From: Cyanobacteria bacterium RYN_339
GTDB lineage: Bacteria; Cyanobacteriota; Sericytochromatia; S15B-MN24; JAQBPE01
Direction of reading: 5' to 3'
Assembly (NCBI GenBank): GCA_028287685.1
Contig: JAQBPE010000080.1
Span: 1-63,687, forward strand
Length of the DNA: 63,687 nucleotides
Shown: one piece after another, positions 24,093 through 31,988 of the stretch
Numbering within the stretch: the stretch's first letter is position 1
Layout: every line of letters begins with the position of its first letter
Translations under genes and position numbers: made by a program
The notes under the pieces: generated by a model
Seen by the model: the letters and a program-made list of their open reading frames with translations, nothing else
Told to the model about the DNA's origin: nothing
The model's database searches: none

Positions 24093-26384
24093 TTGAACGT
24101 CACCTTCGTCGATCGCCAAATCCTGATCGATGGTCGCCCCGACGTCCTGATCGGAGGCGAGTTCCAGTACTTCCGCATCGACCGGGCGCTCTGGCGCCCC
24201 AGCCTGGAGGCCTTCAAGGCCGCGGGCATGAACGCCATCTCCGCTTACGTGCCCTGGGTCTGGCACGAGGTCACGGAAGGCGACTTCGACTTCACCGGGC
24301 GCACGGATCCCGCCCGGGACCTGGAGGGCTTCCTGGCCCTGGCCGACGAGCTCGACCTGCCGCTGATCATCAAGCCGGGCCCGTACATCTTCGCGGAGTA
24401 CCAGGGCTTCGGGCTGCCGCTCTGGCTGCAGACCAACCACCCGGAGATCCTGATGCAGGTGAGCAGCCCGCAAGACTACCCGCAGCCCAGCATCAACCAC
24501 CCCGGCTACCTGGCCCTCGTGAAGGTCTGGTTCGAGACCGTCGCCGCCGTGATCCGGCCGTACGTGGAGCGCGGCCGGGTCTGCGCCATCCAGGTCGACA
24601 ACGAGACCGGCTACCCCCAGTACGGGCAGGGCCCCCACATGACCGACCGCAACCCCGCCACGCTGGCGTTGCTGCGCGAGGCGCTCCAGCGCCAGTTCAG
24701 CTCCGTGCATGAGCTCAACAAGGTCTGGGGGACGGACTTCGCGGCCTTCGACGAGGTGGTGCCCCCGGTGGAGCGCCTCTACAACGCGGCCCAGCTCGAC
24801 ACCATGGCGCGCTTCGTCGAAGACGAGATCGTGCGCTACCTCGCCGCCTTGAAGGCCATCTGGGAGGCGATCGGCCTGCCCACCTTCTACTTCATCAACG
24901 ACATTTGGCTGGACGCCTGGCCGAGCCATATGGGCAAGAAGAACGCCGTGGCGCCCCTGGCCTTCGACATCTACCCGCGCTACTCCGACCTGCCCGTCAC
25001 CTTCGATCAGCCCTTCTCGATTTCCTACGTCCCCAAGCTCTTCCACGCCTTCCTGCGCAGCGGCCCCTTGATTTGCGCGGAGATGGGCGCCGGCTGGCTG
25101 GACCCCGCCTGCACGGTCTCGAACGCGGCGACCTGGCAATCCACCATGGCCGCCTTCGCCCACGGCACCCAGGCCTGCCTGTATTACATCCTCCAGGACG
25201 GACGGGATAGCGACGGCGATTACGTGTTCCGGTCGTTCATCGGGATCGACGGCGAGGAGCTGCCTCGCATGGACATCGCGCGGCGTGCTGCGCGGTTCTG
25301 CAAGGCTTGGGGCAACCGGCTCGCCGAGACCGCGGAGCGCACCTCGCCGGTCGCCGTGTTGCACTACCCGGCCATCACGCGCGAGATGATGTCCGCCGCC
25401 CTGGACCCGGTGGGCATGCTGGTCCAGGGGTCCCATCGCGCCGTCGACGAGGCGCTGACCATCGTCTCCGTGAACGCCGGGCTGTATGGGGCGTTGGCCG
25501 AGGCCGGCTACAACCCCCGCGTGCTCAACCTCGAGAAGGCTTCGCCCGCGGAACTGGCGGCCCACGAGGTGATCTTCTTCAACTCGATCGGCACGGTCGA
25601 CCCGGCCAGCCAACAGAAGCTGCTGGCCTACGTGCAGGGGGGCGGCCGCCTGGTCACGCTGGGCACGCCGTTCTCGGAAGACAGCCGGCTCTTCCCGGCC
25701 AAGGTGAAGGGTGTGCTGAACCCGCGTGCCTGGCGTGTGCTTGCCCAGGTCGCTTGGGACTATGTGAAGCTCTACTGGCGCCTGGGCCGCCAGTTCCCCC
25801 ATAAGTTCTGCGCCTATACCATCGAGGGCATGTACCCCGCGATGCTGATGACGCGCCACGCTACCCGTGCCGGCGTCTGGTTGGACGGCGAGGATCCGCT
25901 GTGGGCCTCGCGGCTGGTCACGCTTTCGCGCCTGGGGGCGGACGCCAAGCTGTTGTTGAGCTGCCGCGGCAAGGCCGCCGGCTACGAGGCCAGCGTGGGC
26001 GAGGGCAAGAGCGTCTTCGTCGGCACCCTGCTGGGTGCCAGCTTCGACTCGCCGGGCTTCTACCTCGACGATCCGGCCCGCAAGCGCTCCGTTTCCGGCT
26101 TCCTGGCGCGCCTGTTGATGGGCTACGGCCTGCACCCGGAGGTGACGCCGTTGGCCGACGTCGAGACCGTGGTGCGCGAGGGCGTCGGGCAGCGCCTGGC
26201 GTTCATGATCAACCGCGGCCCCGCCAAGGACTTCACGCTGCGCCTGGACCGCCCCTGGGACGGGCTCGCGCTCACGGACGTCTTCGCGGGCGAGGGGTCC
26301 ACCGCCACCTGGGACGGCGAACAGGTCCGCGGCCGCCTGGAGGCGGACGACGTGCTGTGCCTGTGCTGGGAGACCACCCCGTGA
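24093..26384 (+). CDS. Glycoside hydrolase, GH35-like beta-galactosidase
   Basis: This 763-residue protein starts at TTG 24093, with AAGGGG just upstream. The N-terminal ~400 residues form a clan GH-A TIM barrel close to GH35, with GGEFQYFRI, YVPWVWHE and KPGPYIFAEYQGFGLPLWL. The acid/base Glu171 follows Asn in VDNETG, and the likely nucleophile Glu330 is in ICAEMGAG. Residues ~440-560 form a beta-galactosidase trimerisation/GATase-like domain, followed by a small beta domain. No signal peptide is visible, so it is probably cytosolic. Its stop overlaps the GTG start of the next gene (GTGA), implying coupled expression. The true sugar substrate is unknown. Confidence 0.87.
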   Translation: MNVTFVDRQILIDGRPDVLIGGEFQYFRIDRALWRPSLEAFKAAGMNAISAYVPWVWHEVTEGDFDFTGRTDPARDLEGFLALADELDLPLIIKPGPYIFAEYQGFGLPLWLQTNHPEILMQVSSPQDYPQPSINHPGYLALVKVWFETVAAVIRPYVERGRVCAIQVDNETGYPQYGQGPHMTDRNPATLALLREALQRQFSSVHELNKVWGTDFAAFDEVVPPVERLYNAAQLDTMARFVEDEIVRYLAALKAIWEAIGLPTFYFINDIWLDAWPSHMGKKNAVAPLAFDIYPRYSDLPVTFDQPFSISYVPKLFHAFLRSGPLICAEMGAGWLDPACTVSNAATWQSTMAAFAHGTQACLYYILQDGRDSDGDYVFRSFIGIDGEELPRMDIARRAARFCKAWGNRLAETAERTSPVAVLHYPAITREMMSAALDPVGMLVQGSHRAVDEALTIVSVNAGLYGALAEAGYNPRVLNLEKASPAELAAHEVIFFNSIGTVDPASQQKLLAYVQGGGRLVTLGTPFSEDSRLFPAKVKGVLNPRAWRVLAQVAWDYVKLYWRLGRQFPHKFCAYTIEGMYPAMLMTRHATRAGVWLDGEDPLWASRLVTLSRLGADAKLLLSCRGKAAGYEASVGEGKSVFVGTLLGASFDSPGFYLDDPARKRSVSGFLARLLMGYGLHPEVTPLADVETVVREGVGQRLAFMINRGPAKDFTLRLDRPWDGLALTDVFAGEGSTATWDGEQVRGRLEADDVLCLCWETTP

Positions 26385-27514
26385 CGGACGTGTCCAAGCG
26401 CTGGAAGGTGCTGCGCGACGCCGCCGCCCCGGTGCTGTCCGCCCCGGCCCTGGTGGTGGCGATCGCCCTGGCCTTCTCGCTGGCGATGGCCCTGGCGCTG
26501 CAGTTCGGCACCAACCTCTACGACCAACGGGCGGAGCTGGCCTACGTGCATGCCGGCCTGAACGCACTCTTGGCGCTGGGGTTGGGCGTGATGATGCTCC
26601 TGCGCCCGACCTGGCAACGCGCGCACATGATCATGCTGGGCGTGGCGCTCGCCGTGATCCTGGGATCGTTGTGGGCGGCCGGGGCCAAGCTCCAGTTCCG
26701 CCGCAGCCAGGTCTCGGGCAACGCCTTCTACTCGCTGCCCCACCAACCTTTCCGTTACGAGGAGCCGGCCGTGACGGTCTGGATCCGGACGGCGGACAAC
26801 GTGCAGCTGGCCTGCACCTTGATTTCCCACAAGCGCACGCGGGCCGTCGTGTTCTACCCTGGCTGGCGCACCAACCGCGATGCCTTCGCCGTCGCGACCC
26901 TGGCCCAGTGGCTGGCCAACACCGTCGACGTCCTGGTGGTGGACCCGCGCGGCCAGGGCGAGAGCGAGGGCGCCAAGACGCCGGACGGCCAGGAAAAGCA
27001 GGACGTGCTGGCGGCGGTCGGCTACATGCGCAGCACCGGCCACCCCCACGTGGGTGTGCTGGCGGAAGAGGACGCGGCCTTGCCCGCGGTCCAGGCCGCC
27101 ACCTTGCATGAAGGCATCGAGAGCCTGGCGTTGGTCTCGCCGGCGGCGGTGTGGGGCGAGTCGCTCGGCCAGGACGGGCGGTTCTTCGACCCGCACGGGC
27201 TGTTCGGCCGGCTCTATTGGCGCGTGGCGGCCGGCTTGCGGCTGGCGTCCGGCCAGAACGCGCCGCCGCTGACGGACGCGATTCGCTTCGTGGCGCCCAC
27301 CCCGATCCTGATCACCGGCACGAAGCCCCAGGCCGGCAGCACGATCGACCAGTTGCACCTGGCGGCGGGCGAGCCCAAGAGCCTGATCGTGCTGGGTGGC
27401 GAGGGCAAGCCCGTCACCTGGACCCACTTCGCGGAGTACTACAAGACCCTGGAAGGCTGGTACGACATCACGCTGCGCGCGGTCGTGCCGGTGGAGCCTA
27501 CTGCCGGCCCGTGA
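26381..27514 (+). CDS. Membrane-anchored alpha/beta-hydrolase-fold protein with missing nucleophile
   Basis: This 377-residue protein has about three hydrophobic segments in residues ~15-110, then an alpha/beta-hydrolase-like domain: VVFYPGWRTNR near the oxyanion region, VLVVDPRGQGESEG and a strand VGVLAEEDAALPA. The usual GxSxG nucleophile elbow after VGVL reads LAEEDA, and no clear Asp/His pair follows. It is probably not a classical esterase. The GTG start overlaps the GH35-like stop, and the 3' end overlaps the convergent flagellin gene by 17 bases. A non-enzymatic or altered role is inference. Confidence 0.7.
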   Translation: MTDVSKRWKVLRDAAAPVLSAPALVVAIALAFSLAMALALQFGTNLYDQRAELAYVHAGLNALLALGLGVMMLLRPTWQRAHMIMLGVALAVILGSLWAAGAKLQFRRSQVSGNAFYSLPHQPFRYEEPAVTVWIRTADNVQLACTLISHKRTRAVVFYPGWRTNRDAFAVATLAQWLANTVDVLVVDPRGQGESEGAKTPDGQEKQDVLAAVGYMRSTGHPHVGVLAEEDAALPAVQAATLHEGIESLALVSPAAVWGESLGQDGRFFDPHGLFGRLYWRVAAGLRLASGQNAPPLTDAIRFVAPTPILITGTKPQAGSTIDQLHLAAGEPKSLIVLGGEGKPVTWTHFAEYYKTLEGWYDITLRAVVPVEPTAGP

Positions 27515-28469
27515 TCAGGGTGAGCAGGGTCTCCTGGCGCGAGTTGGCGGCGCTGAAAAGGGCCGTGGTGGAGTTCTTGAGGATTTCGGCGCGGGTCTTC
27601 GCCACCATCTCGTCGGCCATGTCGGCATCGCGGATCTTCGACTCCGAGCTCGAGACCTGCGTGTCGTAGTTCGTGACGTTGTTCAGCTGGTGGCCCAGCT
27701 TGTTGATGCAGGCGCCGAAGTAGCCGGCCTGCTGGGAGAGGCCGCCGGTGGCGGTGTCGACCGTGTTGAACGCTTGCTGCATGTTCAAGGGGGTGTTCGG
27801 GTTGACCAGGAGCTTCTTGGGGAAGGCCTGGTCGAGGGTCACGCCCGGCGGGAAGGGTGCGGGCGCCTGGGACGTGGGCAGCGGCAACGGCTTGCCGAAC
27901 AGGCTCTCCAGCTGGGGGTTGAACTTCGAGCCGTAGAGCTCGCTGTAGCCGAAGGAGTCCAGGGTAAAGGTCAACAACGTGTCGTGCAGGGGGTTGTAGT
28001 CCACGGACTCCACCTGGCCCCGGTCGGCACCCACCTGGAAGTCGAGGATGCGGTCCGACGGGTTGCCGTCCAGCTTCAAGCGGAACTGGTGGGCGGCGTC
28101 GAAGGCTTCCGGGATCAGGTTCTTGATCTGGTCGATTTCGTCCTGGATGTCTTGGAGGTCGGCGCTGGAGTTCGTGGAGTTGCCGGCGCGCACCACCAGC
28201 TCGCGCATGCGCTGCATGATCGGGAACATGCCCTGGACCGCGCCCTCACCGATTTGCACGGTGTTGATCGCGTCCTGGATGTTGCGGGCCGCTTGCTGGG
28301 TGCCCTTCACCTGGGCGCGCATGCCTTCGGCGATCGTCAGGCCGGAGGCGTCGTCGGAGGCGCGGTTGATGCGCAGGCCGGACGACAGGCGCTCGATCGC
28401 CGCCGACTCCTTGGTGTCGTTGGTGGCGATGCGCGCGGCGATGGGCAGGCTGGTGTTCAGCGATAGCAT
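27498..28469 (-). CDS. Flagellin (second copy, short type)
   Basis: This 323-residue flagellin has the conserved D0/D1 helices at both ends: the N-terminal IERLSSGLRINRASDDASGL segment, and a C-terminal ALFSAANSRQETLLTLI helix that is more divergent than usual. In place of the normal variable D2/D3 domains, the centre (about residues 130-230) holds a short Pro-rich insert (LPTSQAPAPFPPGVT). It lies 6 bases after the other flagellin gene with its own RBS, so the two are co-transcribed. Its sequence differs enough that it could be a minor filament component. It converges with and overlaps the alpha/beta-hydrolase-fold gene by 17 bases. Confidence 0.9.
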   Translation of the reverse strand: MLSLNTSLPIAARIATNDTKESAAIERLSSGLRINRASDDASGLTIAEGMRAQVKGTQQAARNIQDAINTVQIGEGAVQGMFPIMQRMRELVVRAGNSTNSSADLQDIQDEIDQIKNLIPEAFDAAHQFRLKLDGNPSDRILDFQVGADRGQVESVDYNPLHDTLLTFTLDSFGYSELYGSKFNPQLESLFGKPLPLPTSQAPAPFPPGVTLDQAFPKKLLVNPNTPLNMQQAFNTVDTATGGLSQQAGYFGACINKLGHQLNNVTNYDTQVSSSESKIRDADMADEMVAKTRAEILKNSTTALFSAANSRQETLLTLITGRQ

Positions 28470-28475
28470 CAGACG

Positions 28476-29462
28476 TTACCTCGAGGAACGGAGCAGGTCG
28501 ATAACTTGCTGCGGGCGGGCGTTGGCCTGGGACAGCATCGCCTGGGCGGATTGCTGGATCACCTGGCTCTTGGACAGTTGGGTGACTTCGTGGGCCATGT
28601 CGACGTCGCGGATCTTCGACAGCGAGTCGGTGATGTCGATTTCGAAGGAGCTTAGCCGGTCAGCCGTGTGCTCCAGGCGGTTGGCGATCGCCCCCAGGTA
28701 GGTGACCTGGCCGAGCAGCGCGGTCTTGTTCTGGTCCAGGAACTTCATGGTGTTGTCGGTGTCGGTGCTGGTGCCGTTCATCGACACCTGCTTCGGGAAG
28801 TACTGGGCCCAGGTCGTGCCCGGCGGGGTGACGGGGCCGAGCGGCGGCGGGGGCACCGGGTCATTGGGCTTGGGGATCGGCTGCGGCATATAGCCGGCCA
28901 GCAGCTCCTGGTACGGCGAGTTGTAGAGGTCATCGTAGCCGTACATGTTGATGACCATCGGGCCGAGGATGTTGCGAAGCGGGTTGTAGTCCACCTGGAC
29001 CAGGTCGCCGGCGTTCGGGCCCACCTGGAAGTTCAGCACGCGGTCGGCGTTGTCCTTGCCGTCCAGGGCGATGCGGAAGTCCTTGGCGGTGAAGTAGGCC
29101 TGCGCGAACAGGCCGCGCAACTCGTCCGCTTCGTTCTGGATCGCGTCTTTGTCGGCCTGGGTGTTGGTGCTGTTGGCCGCCTTGACCGCCAGCTCCTTCA
29201 TCCGGTCGATGATGGGCATCAGGCCCGTGACGCCGTCCTCGCCGATCTTGACGATGTTGAGGGCGTCCTGGATGTTGCGACCCGCCTGTTGGGCGCCTTC
29301 CACCTGGGAGCGCATGGTCTCCGCAATGGTGGCGCCGGCGGCATCATCGCTGGAGCGGTTGATGCGCAGGCCGGTCGACAGGCGCTCCATGATGGAGTCG
29401 GTCTTGTCGGACTGCGCGCTCAAACGCTGGGAGAAGAACGAGCTGACGTTCAGAGACAGCAT
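28476..29462 (-). CDS. Flagellin (first copy, short type)
   Basis: This 328-residue flagellin has canonical termini: IMERLSTGLRINRSSDDAAG and a C-terminal QAMLSQANARPQQVIDLL helix. The middle carries a proline-rich linker (PKPNDPVPPPPLGPVTPPG, around residue 210) instead of large D2/D3 domains. The filament surface should therefore be thin. It is the promoter-proximal copy, with a near-consensus sigma-28 promoter about 50 bases upstream and a small hairpin (GGGGC/GCCCC) in its leader. It is the likely major flagellin. It is exported through FlhA, whose gene lies just upstream. Confidence 0.93.
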   Translation of the reverse strand: MLSLNVSSFFSQRLSAQSDKTDSIMERLSTGLRINRSSDDAAGATIAETMRSQVEGAQQAGRNIQDALNIVKIGEDGVTGLMPIIDRMKELAVKAANSTNTQADKDAIQNEADELRGLFAQAYFTAKDFRIALDGKDNADRVLNFQVGPNAGDLVQVDYNPLRNILGPMVINMYGYDDLYNSPYQELLAGYMPQPIPKPNDPVPPPPLGPVTPPGTTWAQYFPKQVSMNGTSTDTDNTMKFLDQNKTALLGQVTYLGAIANRLEHTADRLSSFEIDITDSLSKIRDVDMAHEVTQLSKSQVIQQSAQAMLSQANARPQQVIDLLRSSR

Positions 29463-29513
29463 CGGTGACGCTCCTTGTCTTGGGATCCACGGGGCTTTCG
29501 GCCCCTGGTATCC

Positions 29514-29540
29514 GTATCGACATAAGCGGCACCGACTTTA
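29514..29540 (-). promoter_or_regulatory. Sigma-28 (FliA-type) promoter of the flagellin genes
   Basis: On the minus strand TAAA (29537-29540) is followed by exactly 15 bases and then GTCGATAC (29514-29521), six of eight matches to the flagellar sigma-28 -10 element GCCGATAA. It lies 51 bases before the first flagellin start. A FliA/WhiG-type sigma factor is encoded at 35288, giving a self-contained late-gene circuit. Confidence 0.82.
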
Positions 29541-29551
29541 GTCCATCCCGA

Positions 29552-31669
29552 CTAGGAGGCGGCCGTCACCGACATGCTGACGTTGCCCACGGATTGCACG
29601 CGGAACTTGGGGTGGACTTCGCTGTAAGAGAGGACGCGCAGCGTGGGCAGGTTGCGCTCCAGCATCGGGAAGATGAAGGGGCGCACGGCCGGATCGCACA
29701 GCACGGCGGGCGTATAGCCCTGTGCCGAGGCGTTCTGGTAGGCGTTGCTGATGCGCTCGATGATCATGTTCTTGATCTGGACGTTCATGGCCAGCTGCTG
29801 GCCGGCCACGCCGGGCACGATGCCGTTCTTGATGGCCTGATCGACGCCCGGATCCAGGGTGATTGCGTACACGATGCCGTTCTCGTCCGCCAGGCTCGCG
29901 CAGATCTGGCGGCTCATGGTGGTGCGCACCAGCTCCGTGAGGATGAAGGGATCCTTCACCATCTTCGAGAAGTCGGAGAGCTTTTCCAAGATCGTCGCCA
30001 TGTCGCGGATCGAGACACGTTCCTTGAGGAGGGATTGGAGCACGCGCTGGACCTCGCCCAGCTCCATCTTGTCCGGCACCAGCTCCTTGACGGTGGTGGG
30101 CGCCTTTTCCCGCACCTTGTTCAGCATGATCTGGACCTCTTCGCGGCTCAGGATCTCGCTGGAGTGCGAGCGGACCACCTCATCGAGGTGGGCGATCAAG
30201 ACGTTGGTGGGGTCCTGGACCAGGTAACCCAGCTGCGAGGCGCGCTGCGCCTCGGCGCCGGCAACCCAGACGGCAGGCTTGCCGAAGGCGGGCTCCGTGG
30301 TAGGGAAGCCCACCAGTTCTTCGGAGGTGTCCGTGATGTTCTGCTGGATCGCCAGCATGTAGCCGACGAGCAGCTCGCCCGTGGCGACCTGGTTTTGCTT
30401 CACGAGGATGGAATAGGTGTTGGGGCGGAGGTTCAGGTTGTCCTTGAACTGGATGCCCGGCATGATGAAGCCCATGTCCATGGCGATGTTCACGCGCATC
30501 GGCACGACGCGGTCCATCAGCTCGCCGCCCAGGGCCGGATCGACCAGGGGGACCAGGTCCAAGCCCAACTCCAGCGTCAGCGGCGGCACGCCGATCATCT
30601 TCATGACCGTCTCGGGGTTCTTGAGGTCTTCTTCCGGGTCCGGATCGCCGCCCCAGTCGCCGTCGCCGCCCATGTCGTTCATATCACCGCCCATGGTGGG
30701 CGCGATCAGGGAGCTGCGGTAGGTCATGAAGGCCACGCCCCCGACCACCGCGGAGATCAGCCAGAACGGCCAGTGCGGCGGCAGGACCACGCCGAAGAGC
30801 ATCAGGATGAAGCTCGCGATGCCCATGACCTTGGGGCTGGTGAACAACTGCGTCTTCAAGTCCATGGCGAGGTTGAAGTCCGAGGTGGCGCGGGTGGCGA
30901 CGAAGCCGGCCGACAGCGAGATCAGCAGCGACGGGACCATCGTGACCAGGCCGTCACCGACGGTCAGGATCGTGTAGGTGGAAGCCGCCTCGGGCGCCTC
31001 CATGCCGCGCCAGATCATGCCGACCAGGAAGCCGCCGATGATGTTCACGACCATGATGACGATGCCCATGATGGCGTCGCCCTTTACGAACTTGTTGGCA
31101 CCGTCCATGGAACCGAAGAAGTTGGCTTCGCGTTCCACGTCTTTGCGGCGCTTCTTGGCTTCTTCCAGCGTGCACATGCCCTGGGCCAGCTCGCCGTCGA
31201 TCGCCATCTGCTTGGCAGGCATGGCGTCCAGGGTGAAGCGCGCGGCGACTTCGGCGACGCGCTTGGCGCCTTCCGTGACCACGATGAACTGCATGAGGAT
31301 CAGGATCAAGAAGATCAGGATGCCGACCAGGTAGTTGCCTTGCATGACGAAATCCGCGAAGGCGTGGATGACGCCGCCGGCCTCGGCGTACAAGAGGATG
31401 CACTTGGCCGTGGCGACGTTGATCGATAGTCGGAAGAGCGTGAGGATCAGCAGGAGGGATGGGAAGCTGGCGAAGTCCAGCGGCCGGATGATGTACAACG
31501 ACACGACCACCGTCACCAGGGCCATGGCCAGGTTGATGATGATCAGGATGTCCAACAGCCAGACCGGGATCGGGAAGATCAGGATGGCCAACACGCAAAC
31601 AACGACCGCCGCTAGCGCGAGGTCGTAGATGATGTTGGAAGTTGCGGGAGCCGGTCCGCCCATGGCCAT
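29552..31669 (-). CDS. flhA: Flagellar biosynthesis protein FlhA
   Basis: This 705-residue protein is full-length FlhA. It has seven to eight transmembrane helices in residues ~15-330, the conserved cytoplasmic FHIPEP-type loop (LTLFRLSINVATAKCILL, then GAKRVAEVAARFTLDAMPAKQM) and a C-terminal cytoplasmic domain from about residue 360 that binds export chaperones. An acidic/Gly-rich linker (GGDMNDMGGDGDW) joins the halves. It forms the export gate ring of the flagellar type III apparatus. AGGAG lies 9 bases before the start at 31669. It has its own 319-base upstream region separated from fliF by a terminator. Flagellar rather than injectisome identity follows from the neighbours. Confidence 0.96.
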   Translation of the reverse strand: MAMGGPAPATSNIIYDLALAAVVVCVLAILIFPIPVWLLDILIIINLAMALVTVVVSLYIIRPLDFASFPSLLLILTLFRLSINVATAKCILLYAEAGGVIHAFADFVMQGNYLVGILIFLILILMQFIVVTEGAKRVAEVAARFTLDAMPAKQMAIDGELAQGMCTLEEAKKRRKDVEREANFFGSMDGANKFVKGDAIMGIVIMVVNIIGGFLVGMIWRGMEAPEAASTYTILTVGDGLVTMVPSLLISLSAGFVATRATSDFNLAMDLKTQLFTSPKVMGIASFILMLFGVVLPPHWPFWLISAVVGGVAFMTYRSSLIAPTMGGDMNDMGGDGDWGGDPDPEEDLKNPETVMKMIGVPPLTLELGLDLVPLVDPALGGELMDRVVPMRVNIAMDMGFIMPGIQFKDNLNLRPNTYSILVKQNQVATGELLVGYMLAIQQNITDTSEELVGFPTTEPAFGKPAVWVAGAEAQRASQLGYLVQDPTNVLIAHLDEVVRSHSSEILSREEVQIMLNKVREKAPTTVKELVPDKMELGEVQRVLQSLLKERVSIRDMATILEKLSDFSKMVKDPFILTELVRTTMSRQICASLADENGIVYAITLDPGVDQAIKNGIVPGVAGQQLAMNVQIKNMIIERISNAYQNASAQGYTPAVLCDPAVRPFIFPMLERNLPTLRVLSYSEVHPKFRVQSVGNVSMSVTAAS

Positions 31670-31988
31670 CAGGTAGGTCTCCTACTCTGCGTTACATAAC
31701 CTGGTCGAGTGTAGCCCACTTGGTTCCCGGGTTCTGTGTGACATGCACACATGAGATATACCCGTCAAAACGGCTTCTCAAAAGGCCCCGTGCGGGTTTC
31801 CAGGCATCCGGGCGAGGGTTTTATTTTGTGAAATGGGTTGCAAAACCGCGCAGTGCAAACCTAAAGGGACAATTATAGGTTTTCGCACGTGCATGTTATC
31901 TGGAGTTATCACCCGTGCAGGATGTCTATATTTATTGTCGTGCAGCGCGTACGGCAATAAAAAAGCCCCCTTGCGGGGGGCCGGTGGG
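31670..31988. other. Intergenic region between fliF and flhA with regulatory-looking repeats
   Basis: This 319-base gap holds no credible coding sequence. It contains the fliF terminator near 31956-31981 and a hairpin at 31853-31888 (GTGC-A-AACCTA pairing with TAGGTT-TTC-GCAC). The hexamer CGTGCA occurs three times, at 31888, 31914 and 31939, about 26 and 25 bases apart in an AT-richer stretch. On the minus strand, TTGACG near 31770 could serve as a -35 for flhA, but no good -10 accompanies it. Confidence 0.55.
31956..31981 (-). terminator. Terminator downstream of fliF
   Basis: Reading the minus strand, a C-rich/G-rich stem (CCCCC-GCAA-GGGGG core) is followed by C and TTTTTTATT. It begins a few bases after the fliF stop at 31989 and closes the rod/ring operon before flhA. 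Confidence 0.88.

Noticed and set aside
23976-26567. Long minus-strand frame of about 860 codons
   Set aside because: It is antisense to the GH35-like gene, whose catalytic motifs are clear; composition is that of a shadow frame.
29491-29505. Hairpin in the flagellin leader as a riboswitch
   Set aside because: It is a single 5-base-pair stem with no recognised aptamer consensus; probably an mRNA stabiliser.
31888-31944. CGTGCA repeats as replication-origin iterons
   Set aside because: Only three copies, no DnaA-box clusters and no replication gene nearby.
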